Below are positions 33,187 to 43,106 of a DNA stretch of 46,859 nt, piece after piece. Numbering within the stretch: position 1 is the stretch's first letter; each line of letters starts with the position of its first letter. A program made the translations under genes and the position numbers. Source of the stretch: Russula earlei (lineage: Eukaryota; Basidiomycota; Agaricomycetes; Russulales; Russulaceae); contig JAGFNK010000416.1 in the NCBI GenBank assembly GCA_025769875.1, positions 1 through 46,859 of the forward strand, read 5' to 3'. Under the pieces are notes generated by a model, which saw nothing but the letters and a program-made list of their open reading frames with translations, was not told where the DNA came from and made no database searches.

Positions 33187-34165
33187 CTAGGGTGTTTTTA
33201 TATACAGGAGTCGTCTCCATTGCAGGTGGTGGCAGCAGGCGTGGACGAGGAGCAAAGGTGTAGGCGGTGAGCGTGAGTTCGTAGATAGAGACGTAGGTGG
33301 CGAGGATTTGAGAAAGAGGATGCATGGGGCAGCTTGCGCGGGTGTGGGATCTGTCGTCTTGCGGTGGCGGTGGCAGGGTCGTCTCCACTGCAGGTGTCGG
33401 CAGCAGACGTGGGCGAGAGCGCGCGAATGGATGGGGAGGCGATGTGGGAGGCGGCGTGCAGTGTGCTGTTGGCGTCGGCGACTGCTTCTCCTGCGGCAGC
33501 GGCGGTGTGGTGGCAGCTTCTGCTCCTGTTGTGGCGTGTCATGGCTAAGTTCATGGCCGAGGCCTTCTTGGTCTTCTGAGGTGGTGCTGGTGGCAAGGGG
33601 TTGCGACAGTGCGGCGGTGCTGGTGTCGCGTGAAACTACTAAAGCGGCGGCTGTGACTGAGAAGACTGAGACTGAGACTGAGAAGGTGGTGGTGGACTGA
33701 GCTGGTGCGATGGTGGAGGCAGACGGGGCGGAGGCGACGACTGAGGGCAATGCAGGGGCAATGGCGGCTGTGGCTGACAAGGGCGTGGCGGTGGTGGCTT
33801 GTGAGACAGTGGTGGAGGCGGCAGTGTGTGGCGCTAAGACGTTGGTGGCTGAGGCTGAGGCTACGGCGGCGGCTGACGAGACTAAGGCAGCTGGCAAGGC
33901 TAAGAGCGTGGTGGCAGCAGTTGACTGATCTGAAGCTGGGGCGACAGAGACGGCTGGCAAAACTAGGGGCGTGGTGGCGGCGGCTGAGACTGAGAAGGCT
34001 GAGGCTGAGGGCAGGGTGGAGATGGCGGCGGCTGGCGATGCTGGTGCTATGACGGACTGGGCTGAACTGACGAGTACGGGCGAGGCTAAGACGGAGACTG
34101 ATGCAAAGTCGGCGGCTGGCACGACTGAGGCTACTGTGGCAACGGACGAGGCGATGGACGAGACA
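33187..34165 (-). CDS. Ala/Ser/Thr/Val-rich cargo protein segment (copy 1)
   Basis: A single open minus-strand frame, part of a 360-codon ORF reaching 34269, reads ASVVPAADFASVSVLASPVL ... TLPSASAFSVSAAATTPLVL ... SVFSVTAAALVVSRDTSTAA and ends in a basic Arg/His-rich tail. The same frame exists in copy 2 (40972-42093), where it continues upstream into a gag-like region. Here the junction to unrelated sequence is near 34165. I do not know a function; the composition is mucin- or linker-like. The frame is open here at a codon (cga, 33475-33477) where copy 2 has TGA. Alternative: a chance frame in a GC-rich repeat. Confidence 0.4.
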
Positions 34166-34308
34166 GTGCGTAAAGAGTCATGTGGCTTATTCATCAACCG
34201 TCCACCTGTCCAAACTCCTACTCCAGGATGACGACAGGGCATTCTTCCCTTCCCAGAGCTGCTCACCATACCTTGCTCTACCCCTCCATTTCAACCCCCT
34301 AAACCCTC

Positions 34309-34690
34309 ATGGGCTCGAAGCAACGTGCTTCAAAATGCCGGCCTGCACTGACACGTACTACTGGCCAAAGGAAGGCTGCCCGAAAAAAAACTGGTGAAAA
34401 TGAAAGTGACAGCTCAGGCACTCCCACTCGACCGAAGCGATCACAACCATGAGCTCAGGCTTCCAAGACATCCCTTCCTGCTATTGATGAGGATGGGGAG
34501 GAAGAGTCCTATGCCTATGTAAATGCAGAAGCCTGGGAACTCACTACAGCACAAACGCATGGACCACAAGACATGCAAAATTGTCGCAAAGGTGCATGGC
34601 CTCGATGTCAACTCACCCACACAGCTATATGGCTGGCCGCGAATCGCTTACAAGAGTACATATGTGCGTATTCCTTTCGTGCCATCTCCT
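34309..34690 (+). pseudogene. unrecognised basic ORF fragment, cargo unique to copy 1
   Basis: From an ATG at 34309 the + frame reads MGSKQRASKCRPALTRTTGQ, then RKAARKKTGENESDSSGTPT and RPKRSQP, a TGA (CGA-like context), then PAIDEDGEEESYAYVNAEAW and CRKGAWPRCQLTHTAIWLAA. A Lys/Arg-rich start followed by an acidic stretch resembles the N-terminus of a DNA-binding protein, but I recognise no family. The rest of this cargo block (34690-35600) is C-rich, with a possible poly(A) signal (gaataaag near 35373). Absent from copy 2. Confidence 0.35.
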
Positions 34691-35951
34691 CTTTGTCCTC
34701 ACATCATCATCATCGTTGCCACCAGCACGCCACCCTCGCCCCCATCAACCACCACACGCCCTCGCCCTCAACGCCCCCGCCTTCACCATGCACTGACGAG
34801 TCCCAACGCACAGCCGAAGAGCCCTGTACCACGCCGCTGTCTTCGTTGCCATCGGATGGTGTTGCTACTGTACATTTCGGTATGCTTTTCTCCCCTTTTT
34901 TACTAGACTCTCATTTTGTTAGTCAGAGATCTGCACGCCACCTATGTGTCCATTTCCCAGCCTGCCGCCATCTTCCCTCTCCCTTTCTACTTCCATGCCC
35001 CCTCGCTCCTCTCCCTCACATCTGCCATCCAAGTTCTCCAATCGTCCCACCCGCAATCATGTTCGGCAGTGCCATCAGCGCCCAAGCGACCACCCACCAG
35101 CACTCTCCCTATCCCCCCTCCAGCCTCTCCTTTGCATCATCTCCCCCTCCTTGTGTCGCGACTCGACCACACCCCTCGTCACCACACCTGGCCTTGGCCA
35201 TCCTTCACAAATCGCCACATGCCATTACCACAGCCGCTGGAGACCACGACTCGATACCTTGCATTGTCCAGCTTCGGTCCCCTTCTCACGTCTAGATTTC
35301 CTTTCATATGACTGTCTTTTGTGCTTTTCCTGTCCCTTAGCCTTAGTTCTAACCTGTATCTGCTACCATGTTGAATAAAGTTGCCCTGTTGTTCCCTTAT
35401 CATCTGTGTGAACCTGAGTGCAGTCGAATGAACAAACACGTTCTCGCGTTCCTGCTAGGTGCTCCTCCTCTTTGGAGCTTCAGTCTTATGAAGTCATTCT
35501 GCATTCTTGGACACACTTCACCGCCCCATGGGCTCAGGTGTGCACTTCCTGGGGGGGCTCCTTCCCGGCACACGACCGTGCTACTGTCACACGATATGAG
35601 GGAAACGACGTTGCACACCACAATGCTTGAGTCAAAAACACTATGGGGCTGCCTCAAGACAGCCCATGGGTACAACATGAGGGAAAAATAATAGATATAG
35701 ACCGTGATTTTGAGTTGTAATTCATCTAATACATATGTGGAGGTGGTTTGAGACCAGCTCCACCAATTCTCACTCAAATCTCATGAAAACAATGGGGCTG
35801 CCTAGCCCTCATTCAGGTGATTCAGGGACAATAAGTTTTATGTGAATTGAAGCTGTTTTGAGGGAGATATTCGCCCCGCACATTTGAGAGGGTTTTCTGC
35901 GCCGATTTGGGTGGAATTCAAACTCCGCCAAGTGTGCTGAAAATGGCAATA

Positions 35952-36588
35952 AATGACATACAAAAATTCACTGTGGATCCATGCTTCACATTTGCGGAGG
36001 ATTGGATGTGCCCTATATTCAAAAAGAAGGACCCATCGGAAATTCAGAACTACTGCCCAATCACACTTCTAAACATGGACTACAAACTACTCACAAAGAT
36101 CCTTGCAACCCAACTCATAGAGCCAATCCATGCCCTCATCCACCCCAACCAAGTGGGCTTCATACCCTGCTGCTCCATCTTTCACCACATCAGACTAATG
36201 AAAACCATAATAAATTATGCCAAAGCCACCAAAACAGATGGGGCAATCATTGCCCTAGACCAAGAGAAAGCATACGACAAAGTACACCATAACTATCTAT
36301 GGAAATCTCTCGAAACCTTCAACCTCCCCCCCCTCTTCATCAAAACCATCAAGGTGCTTTACACAAATGCCAAAACACAAATAATGATCAATGGTATCCT
36401 AAGCAAACCTTTCCAAGTCCAGTGAGGAGTCCACCAGGGTGACCCCCTTTCCTGCCTACTCTTCAATCTCACAATAGAACCCTTAGCTTGCAGCCTTAGG
36501 AATGACAAACAGTACCAAGGGTTCCCAATACCCAACCTAGTACATAACCCACGTATCACACTATTCACAGACGACACCACAATGCATT
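35952..36588 (+). pseudogene. LINE ORF2, reverse transcriptase fingers and palm
   Basis: Continuation of ORF2 after the long-TIR insertion. RT blocks: CPIFKKKDPSEIQNYCPITL, QVGFIPCCSIFHHIR, IALDQEKAYDKVHHNYLW (block A Asp), a TGA at 36423, then GVHQGDPLSCLLFNLTIEPL and ITLFTDDTTMH. The catalytic box is FTDD instead of the usual FADD (one G-to-A change). The frame ends abruptly at TAG 36587-36589, where part of the RT appears deleted: the next LINE sequence (DTWEPVLDKIEK) belongs well downstream of the FADD box in relatives. Confidence 0.88.
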
Positions 36589-36589
36589 A

Positions 36590-38577
36590 GACACATGGGA
36601 ACCAGTTCTAGACAAAATTGAGAAATCACTATCCCAATGGAACTGCACACACCCAACACTATATGGCAGAGCCCGCATCATCCAAGCAACCATAGGAGAA
36701 ACCACACAATTCCTCACAAAAGCCCAAGGAATGCCTGCACACATCGAAGACACCACAATTAAAATAATCCACAATTTTATTTGGGAGGACGACTCAACCC
36801 TGAGAATTGCAATGGACACCCTATACCGCCCCCTCAACAAAGGCAGAATAAACCTCCTTGACATCAAATCAAGGAACGATGCAATAGACATAATATGGAT
36901 TAAAGGATTCCTCAACCTCTCCCCTAATCACCCAACCTGGGCCACCATAACAGACCTCATAATAAATGAGACTGCTCCGATGAAGATCCACCCCAATGCC
37001 CGCACAAACTGTTTCCTACAATCATGGAAACCCCCAAGTAGAGGCAAACAAATTGCAATACTAAACAATGAGATAGTCCGACTGCTGAAGACCACCAAAA
37101 AATACAACACCACACTTTCTGCGATATGCCTAGCCCCAAACCTGAAAACCCAGATCCCATGCTGGTACCACCCTGACACGGAAACACTTAGACAATCAAC
37201 TAAACTGACTAAATGCCTCCTTGAAAAGCACCATCTCCACACAGTAGGCAACCTCATACGAACTTCCAGTTGCCTAACCAAACAAAGACCTGAATCACCA
37301 CACACTAGAAACAACTTCTGTACTTGCCATGACTGTATAAAAGACACACAAGACAGCTGTACCACCCCCCATTACTGCACTGAAGAAAGCTTATTGCGAC
37401 TGAATCAGATAGCCCCTAAGTTCAACCCACAGGACCCCGAAATTGTGAACCTTAACATGTCCCTCACACCCTCACACAAAGCGAAAAACCTTGAAGCACG
37501 ACAAACAAATGATGAAATAAGATTTGACCCTAGCATAGCATGCAACAACTCCCTAACTAGCGCCTTCTGAATCTTCACTGACCCAAATAAGACCAACCAA
37601 CAACCAGCACAAAGAACACCCCTTGGGAATGCACACCTACGACACGACACCATCCGAGTATACACTGACGGAGCCTGCCTCAACAACGGAAAAATGAATG
37701 CCCAGTGTGGCAGTGGGATATGGTTTGCACCGAACGATGAATGAAACACTGCCATAAAAATCCCTGGCCCACATCAATCCAACCAAGTTGGTGAAATAGC
37801 GGCCATCATAGCCACCATATCCATAATCCCACCTTTCCATCCAATAATCTTAATGACTGACTCAAAATATGTAATAGATGGACTGACCACCCACCTGAGC
37901 TCATGGGAAGACAATGGATGGATCAGCATTAAAAACGCCCCCTTCTTCAGAAGGGCAGCCTTCCTACTAAAATCTAGATCTGCTACAACAGACTTCCTCT
38001 GGGTCAAAGGACATGACGGCACACTGGGGAATGAGGAAAGCGACTGCCTTGCCAAACTAGGAGCTACTAAACCCAACATAGACCCTCTGACCCTATCCAT
38101 CCCCGAGGAATTTGACCTCCAGGGGGTGAAACTAGCATCACTCACACAAACCATTGCTTACAAAGGAACAAGGGACTGCAAACCAAAAACCACATGTGCA
38201 TCAACAGAAAGGAACCTACAAATCACCAGAGATGCCATTAAAACTTACAATGACACAATGGAAACAGATGAGTCAATATGGGAAAGCATATGGAAGAACT
38301 CCCTAAGAACCCGGATCAAGCACTTCCTACCCAAGGTATTACATGGCACTTACAAAATTGGCACATACTGGGCCAACATCCCCAACCATGAACACCGCCA
38401 ACTCTGCCCCACCTGCAGAGTTATGGAAACAATGGAACATATTATAATACAATGCGCAAGCCTACCCTCTAGGCTCATATGGACACTTGCATGAGAAATG
38501 TGGCCACACCAACTGAACCTATGGCCTGAAATCACCCTCGGCGCCATGATGGGCTGTGGAGCCCTATCCCCACCAAT
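36590..38577 (+). pseudogene. LINE ORF2, thumb, RNase H and C-terminal zinc region
   Basis: After the RT deletion: GRARIIQATIGETTQFLTKA, GMPAHIEDTTIKIIHNFIWE and a long conserved central region. RNase H (type I) follows with VYTDGACLNNGKMNAQCGSG (first Asp), NQVGEIAAIIA (Glu), ILMTDSKYVIDGL (Asp) and FLWVKGHDGTLGNEESDCLA (His/Asp), so the active-site set is complete. A C-terminal LCPTCRVMETMEHIIIQC motif (C-x2-C...H...C) fits the zf-RVT region of fungal LINEs. TGA stops at 37568, 37742 and 38492 interrupt it. A solo LTR starts at 38578. Confidence 0.88.
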
Positions 38578-39136
38578 TGTTAGGATTCTCTTGTTCTCCA
38601 ACTGTCACCTGTTTTGCTGACTCATCTGTGATTACTCATATGTCCACTTATTGATCTGGCTTAGTGATTGCTTAGTGATTGCTTACTGATTGCTTACCGA
38701 TTGCTTACTGATCCTGATCAGTAAGAGCTTACTCACTGCTTACTGATTCATGACAGATACTAGGAAAGAATGACTCACGCGTGAGTCATTTCTAACATTC
38801 TTGAATTGTGCTTCTGTATTTGGATACTACTGGCTCTCAGCTATGTGCACCCCGAGTTTCGTACGAATCGAATCAGGAGTTATCAGGATATAGTATAAAT
38901 AGTCTGTGATACCAAGAAGTTGAGCCTTATGCTCGACTTACACTTTTAACAAGACAATCATCTTGTCTATCGATCTAAACAAAATTGTAGTGCAGACTCT
39001 ACCTGAAAGAGGCCCCTCTCTTTTCTACATCCAATCTTCCTGAGATAATATCAAAGGGTTCGAAGTCTAGTGCTTGAACTATATCAAGCAACTCTTTCAC
39101 TAAAGAGTCGGTACTAAGATCTGACGGATCTTAACA
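38578..39136. mobile_element. solo LTR, family LTR-3
   Basis: A 559-bp LTR from TGTTAGGATTC to GATCTTAACA with a perfect 5-bp duplication ccaat (38573-38577 and 39137-39141). It contains a TATA-like agtataaatag near 38894 and a block of short tandem units (gattgctta repeated about five times, 38665-38710). No internal domain is attached and no other copy is in the window. Length and ends would fit a copia-type element, but the family is not proven. Confidence 0.88.
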
Positions 39137-39141
39137 CCAAT

Positions 39142-39646
39142 GACTGTAAACCTTGAAGTAGCAACTGGGAACATCCCCCCACAACACCCCCCCAAAGGGA
39201 CCAAATGCCTCTTACAAATACTAATATCAGAGGCCTCATATCTCATCTGGGTCCTTAGATGTGAAAGATGCATATAGGGCCAAATGCACACCACACGTGA
39301 AGTGAAAACTAGGTGGGAAAACACCATCAACAAAGACTAACAATGACAAAATCACTGCACTGATAATAAAATGAGACAAGAAATTCCGAACACTAGTTGA
39401 AAACACCTGGGAAGGGGTCCTTCTGAAAGAGATGGATCTCCCCCCTGACTGGCTCCAAAACTGTGAGGTTTTAGTGGGTAGGAGGCTGCCCTATGTACCT
39501 GAGTCCCACACTGACCTATCAGGCCATGCGTAAATGCATTTCCCCCTCACACCCAGTCTCCCGCACTGGCTTCAGCACATTAGATAGGGCTGATCTGCTT
39601 TCTCCCACTATCTAACACATATTCATAGTAATTAAATTTGTATTTA
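39142..39646 (+). pseudogene. LINE ORF2 C-terminal end and 3' UTR
   Basis: Reads GTKCLLQILISEASYLIWVL, RCERCI, a TAG (39275), then after a frame change TLVENTWEGVLLKEMDLPPD and NCEVLVGRRLPYV, ending near 39530. A TGA lies at 39372. The KxxxxLLxxLISEAxxLIWxLR pattern is typical of the end of this LINE class. The remaining bases to 39646 are 3' UTR, which resumes at 43057 after the second long-TIR element and ends in poly(A). Confidence 0.75.
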
Positions 39647-42600
39647 TTGCCATTTTCAGCGCACTTGGCGGAGTTTGAATTCCACCCAAATCGGCGCAGA
39701 AAACCCTCTCAAACATGCGGGGCGAATATTTCCCTCAAAACAGCTTCGATTCACATAAAACTTATTGTCCCTGAATCGCCTGAATGAGGGCTAGGCAGCC
39801 CCATTGTTTTCATGAGATTTGAGTGAGAATTGGTGGAGCTGGACTCAAGCCACCTCCACATGTGTATTAGATGAATTACAACTCAAAATCATGGTCTATA
39901 TCTATTATTTTTCCCTCATGTTGTACCCATGGGCTGTCTTGAGGCAGCCCCATAGTGTTTTTGACTCAAGTGTTGTGGTGTGCAACATTGTTTCCAGTGC
40001 AATTGGAGTTGTGGCCAGCCACTCATCACCCCTCTTGCCTCTCCATTCCGACCATCCTTCTTGTTTTTCACAGACAGAGAGGAGTGGGTTGCAAAGAGGG
40101 GTCCTATTCTGAACTCTTTCTACTACAGAGTAGTTAGGGTGTTTTTATATACAGGAGAGAGGTACTAGAGATGAAAGGCATGAAAGTGAATCAAGACTGG
40201 TTGAGATGGTTGAGGCAGTCATGAAAGGCTTGAGACATGAAACCATCGCGTGTGCAGGGTGTGGCATGCATGCATAGTCAGTGGCAAGGGCTGGGCAATG
40301 CGATTGAGGTCTCGATGTCACACATGAGGTGGCTTGTGGTGTGTGGCCAGTGGATGGCCTGGAATGAGAGGGAGGTGGCAAAGGATAGGAGGAGGTGTCA
40401 TGTCCTATTGCATTTCCCACATGTCATTCCATGGCCAGCCATATGGCTACCTTACACCTCCCAGGGGCTTGAAACTTTGACTGTCCTCAGTCAAGCATCT
40501 GAATGCGAGTGTTTTGAGCCTTTTGTGTCTGAATTGAGGCGGCTGTCATGGCTGCTTGTGCTGCAGAAGATGTGAAGGTGGTGATTGGCGATGGCAATGA
40601 CGGAAGAGGCGAGGGCAATGGGAAACGGAGGCGATGGAGACGAGGGCGGCGGTGACAAGATGGTGGCTGCGTGGCAGTGGTGTTGTCTTGTGGCAGTGGT
40701 GGCGTGGTCGTCTCCATTGCAGGTGGTGGCAGCAGGTGTGGATGAGGAGCAAAGGCGTAGGTGGTGAGCATGAGTTCGTAGATAGAGACATAGGTGGCAA
40801 GGACTCGAGAAAGAGGATGCATGGGGTGGCTTGCACGGGGGTGGGATCTGTTGTCTTGCGGTGGTGGTGGCGGGGTCGTCTCCACTGCAGGTGTCAGCAG
40901 CAGACGTGGGTGAGAGTGCGCGAACAGATGGGGAGGCGATGTGGGAGGCGGTGTGCGGTGTGCTGTTGGCATCAGCGACTGCTTCTCCTGTGGTGGCGGC
41001 ATGGCGGCGGCTTCTGCTCCTGTTGTGGCATGTTGTGGCTAAGTTCGTGGCCAAGGCCTTCTTGGTCTTCTGGGGTGGTGCTGGTGGTGAGGGATTGCGA
41101 CGGTGCAGCGGTGCTGGTGTCGCGTGAAACTACTAAAGCGGCAGCTGAGACTGAGAAGGTGGTGGCGGACTGAGCTGGTGCAACAGTGGAGGCGGACAGG
41201 GCGGAGGCAACAACTGAGGACGATGCAGGGGCGACGGCGGTGGTGGCTGACAAGGGTGTGGCAGCAGTGGCTTGTGAGACGGTGGTGGAGGTGGTGGCGT
41301 GTGGCGCTAAGATGTCGGTGGCTGAGGCTGAGGCTATGGTGGCAGCTGACGAGACTAAGGCAGCTGGCAAGGCTAAGAGCATGGTGGTGGCGGTTGACTG
41401 ATCTGAAGCTGGGGCGACAGAGACAGCTGGAAAAACTAGGGGCGCGGTGGCGGCGGCTGAGACTGAGAAGGCTGAGGCTGAGGGCAGGGTGGAGACGGTG
41501 GTGGCTGGCGATGCTGGTGCTATGATGGACTGGGCTGAACTGACAAGTACGGGCGAGGCTAAGACGTAGACTGATGTGAAGTCAGCAGCTGGCACGACTG
41601 AGGCTACTGTGGTGATGGACGAGGCGATGGACGAGACTGAGGGCGATGAGATGACTGAGGGTGCAGGACCGGATGAGATGAAGGCAGGGGTGGCAGACAA
41701 GGCTGTGAGGGCTGAAGTGGCGGGCAGTGCTAAAACGTCAGTGGGCATGGTTGAGATGGTGGTTGTGCATGGAGCTGAGACAGTGGCCATAGCAGGTGAC
41801 ACTGAGGGTGTGGGAGCTGGTTGGGCAAAGACGGGGACAGTGGCGATAGGTGATGTCATGGCTGAGGCTATGGCAGCGGGGACAGATGAGGTGGCGACAA
41901 TGGTGAATGCAGGCGATGCTGGGACAGCGAGGGCAGGTGGAGCTGAGGCACTGATGGCCAGTGAGTTGAGGATGGAAGCGGTGAATGAGGTGACAGGAAC
42001 GGCGGACGAGGTGGGAACTGCAGGGACGATGGGCAAGGCAGGCAAGGCGGAGGTGATGGTGCACAATGTAGGGATGGAGGCTGGAGCGGGCATGGGTGCA
42101 GGGTATGTGTAGTCGTCTTCGTCTTTGTCTGCAGAGCAGAGTTGGCATTCCTGCTGAATGTCACAGGGATGCTGAGAGAATATCTTGACTAGTGTGTTGA
42201 ATACTTCTCAGAAATCGACAAAGTGCCTCTGCTGTTCATTTGGACACCAGGGGCCGAGATGTTGGGAGACCATCCGGCGGTCATCTGGGTGGAGTCCGAG
42301 CCAGAATGACTTGTTGCAATCTTCATAGCACAGGCAGCACGCATGGACAAGGGGACCGCAGATTGCCCTGAAACTCCGGTAGTATTTGTCTACATCTTCC
42401 CGGTCACACATGCGGAGTCTTGACAAGGAGGTGATAAGGTCCTCCAGATCCCACTTGAGCTTGAGGTATTCTAACTGAGTCAGCATGCTGAAGGAGTGTG
42501 GCATGTGGTGAAGACAGATGGCAGGTTGATGCAGGCAGTGTGACTGGTGCGGCTGCGACTGTGGGTGTGGAGGGCCAAATGCGAGTTGGAAGGCAGCGGT

Positions 42601-43056
42601 GTGACTGATGCGGCTGAGACAGCAGGTGTGGTGGGAATGAGGGCAAAGGATGGTCAGATGGAGAGGTGAGAGGGGCAATGAGTGGCTGGCCGTCACTCCA
42701 GTCACACTGAAAACAATGTTACACACCACAACACTTGAGTCAAAAACACTATGGGGCTGCCTCAAGAAAGCCCATGGGTACAACATGAGGGAAAAATAAT
42801 GGATATAGACCATGATTTTGAGTTGTAATTCATCTAATACACATGTGGAGGTGGCTTGAGTCCAGCTCCACCAATTCTCACTCAAATCTCATGAAAACAA
42901 TGGGGCTGCCTAGCCCTCATTCAGGCGATTCAGGGACAATAAATTTCATATGAATTGAAGCTCTTTTGAGGGAGATATTTATCCTGCATGTTTGAGGGGG
43001 TTTCTGTGCCGATTAGGGTGGAATTCAAGCTCCGCCAAGTGCACTGAAAATGGCAA
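39647..43056. mobile_element. long-TIR element, copy 2 (3410 bp, TA target)
   Basis: Arms of about 355 bp (39647-40000 and 42702-43056) start TTGCCATTTTCAG and are flanked by TA (39645-39646 and 43057-43058). The arms are near-identical to each other and to copy 1. The left cargo (about 40706-41640) matches copy 1 at 33208-34160. About 545 bp (40165-40706) between arm and cargo are absent from copy 1, and the right cargo (41640-42700) is a gag-like region not found there. No transposase is present. Both copies sit in the same LINE. Confidence 0.86.
40972..42640 (-). pseudogene. gag-like protein fused to Ala/Ser/Pro-rich tail (cargo, copy 2)
   Basis: On the minus strand the frame reads LEYLKLKWDLEDLITSLSRL, REDVDKYYRSFRAICGPLVH, CYEDCNKSFWLGLHPDDRRM, then HFVDF, a TGA (42208-42210) and EVFNTLVKIFSQHPCDIQQE. 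The pattern (DLxxL, YxxSFxxI, FWxGLHPxDR) resembles the Gag-like region of basidiomycete retroelement proteins. It continues in the same frame into about 370 codons rich in Ala, Ser, Thr, Pro and Val (from MPAPASIPTLCTIT at 42093) and stops at TGA 40972-40974, where copy 1 has CGA. Whether this was a retroelement gag or a host gene derived from one cannot be told here. Confidence 0.5.
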
Positions 43057-43078
43057 TAATTACAAGAATATGACACTC

Positions 43079-43106
43079 TCCAAAAAAAAAAAAAATGCAA
43101 TCCAGG
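43079..43106 (+). other. LINE poly(A) tail and right target duplication
   Basis: A run of As at 43082-43095 follows gacactctcc. Immediately after comes tgcaatccagg, the same sequence that precedes the LINE 5' end (28346-28359). The A-run plus long duplication is the hallmark of target-primed reverse transcription. Confidence 0.9.

Larger units (their letters stand above)
32701..35949. mobile_element. long-TIR element, copy 1 (3249 bp, TA target)
   Basis: Inverted repeats of about 345 bp (32701-33045 and 35605-35949) start TTGCCATTTTCAG and are flanked by TA (32699-32700 and 35950-35951). The TA assignment comes from LINE frame continuity. No transposase is recognisable. Between the arms lie two cargo blocks: an Ala/Ser-rich minus-strand frame (33187-34165) shared with copy 2, and a plus-strand block (34170-35600) that copy 2 lacks. 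Non-autonomous; the superfamily is not determined, though TA sites fit Tc1/mariner/pogo or similar. Confidence 0.85.
28360..43092 (+). mobile_element. LINE (APE/RNase H type), near full length, nested
   Basis: Bounded by the 14-bp duplication aaatgcaatccagg (28346-28359 and 43093-43106; the leading As overlap the poly(A) tail) and ending in a run of 14 As. Order: 5' leader, ORF1 with a CCHC knuckle, ORF2 with AP endonuclease, RT, RNase H and a C-terminal zinc-binding region, 3' UTR, poly(A). It is interrupted by two long-TIR elements (32701-35949 and 39647-43056) and by a solo LTR (38578-39136). Without these the LINE is about 7.5 kb. At least twelve in-frame TGA stops, some frameshifts and a deletion in RT show it is dead. 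Confidence 0.92.

Noticed and set aside
33308..34052. Long Arg/Trp-rich plus-strand frames opposite the Ala-rich minus frame (also 41103-41525)
   Set aside because: They are shadows of the GC-rich minus-strand frame, with biased composition and no conserved pattern between copies.
38660..38712. Short tandem units (gattgctta) considered as a CRISPR-like or regulatory array
   Set aside because: The units are contiguous 11-12-mers without spacers, inside a fungal LTR; a simple tandem repeat is enough.
32872..43020. Four similar ORFs beginning MSENWWSWTQATSTC (about 32872, 35777, 39819, 42885)
   Set aside because: They are the four arms of the two long-TIR elements read inwards; arm identity explains the repeated frame and there is no independent coding signal.
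32701..43056. The two long-TIR elements acting together as one composite transposon carrying the LINE segment between them
   Set aside because: Each copy has its own TA flanks and interrupts the LINE separately; LINE sequence continues normally between and beyond them, so two independent insertions explain the layout.
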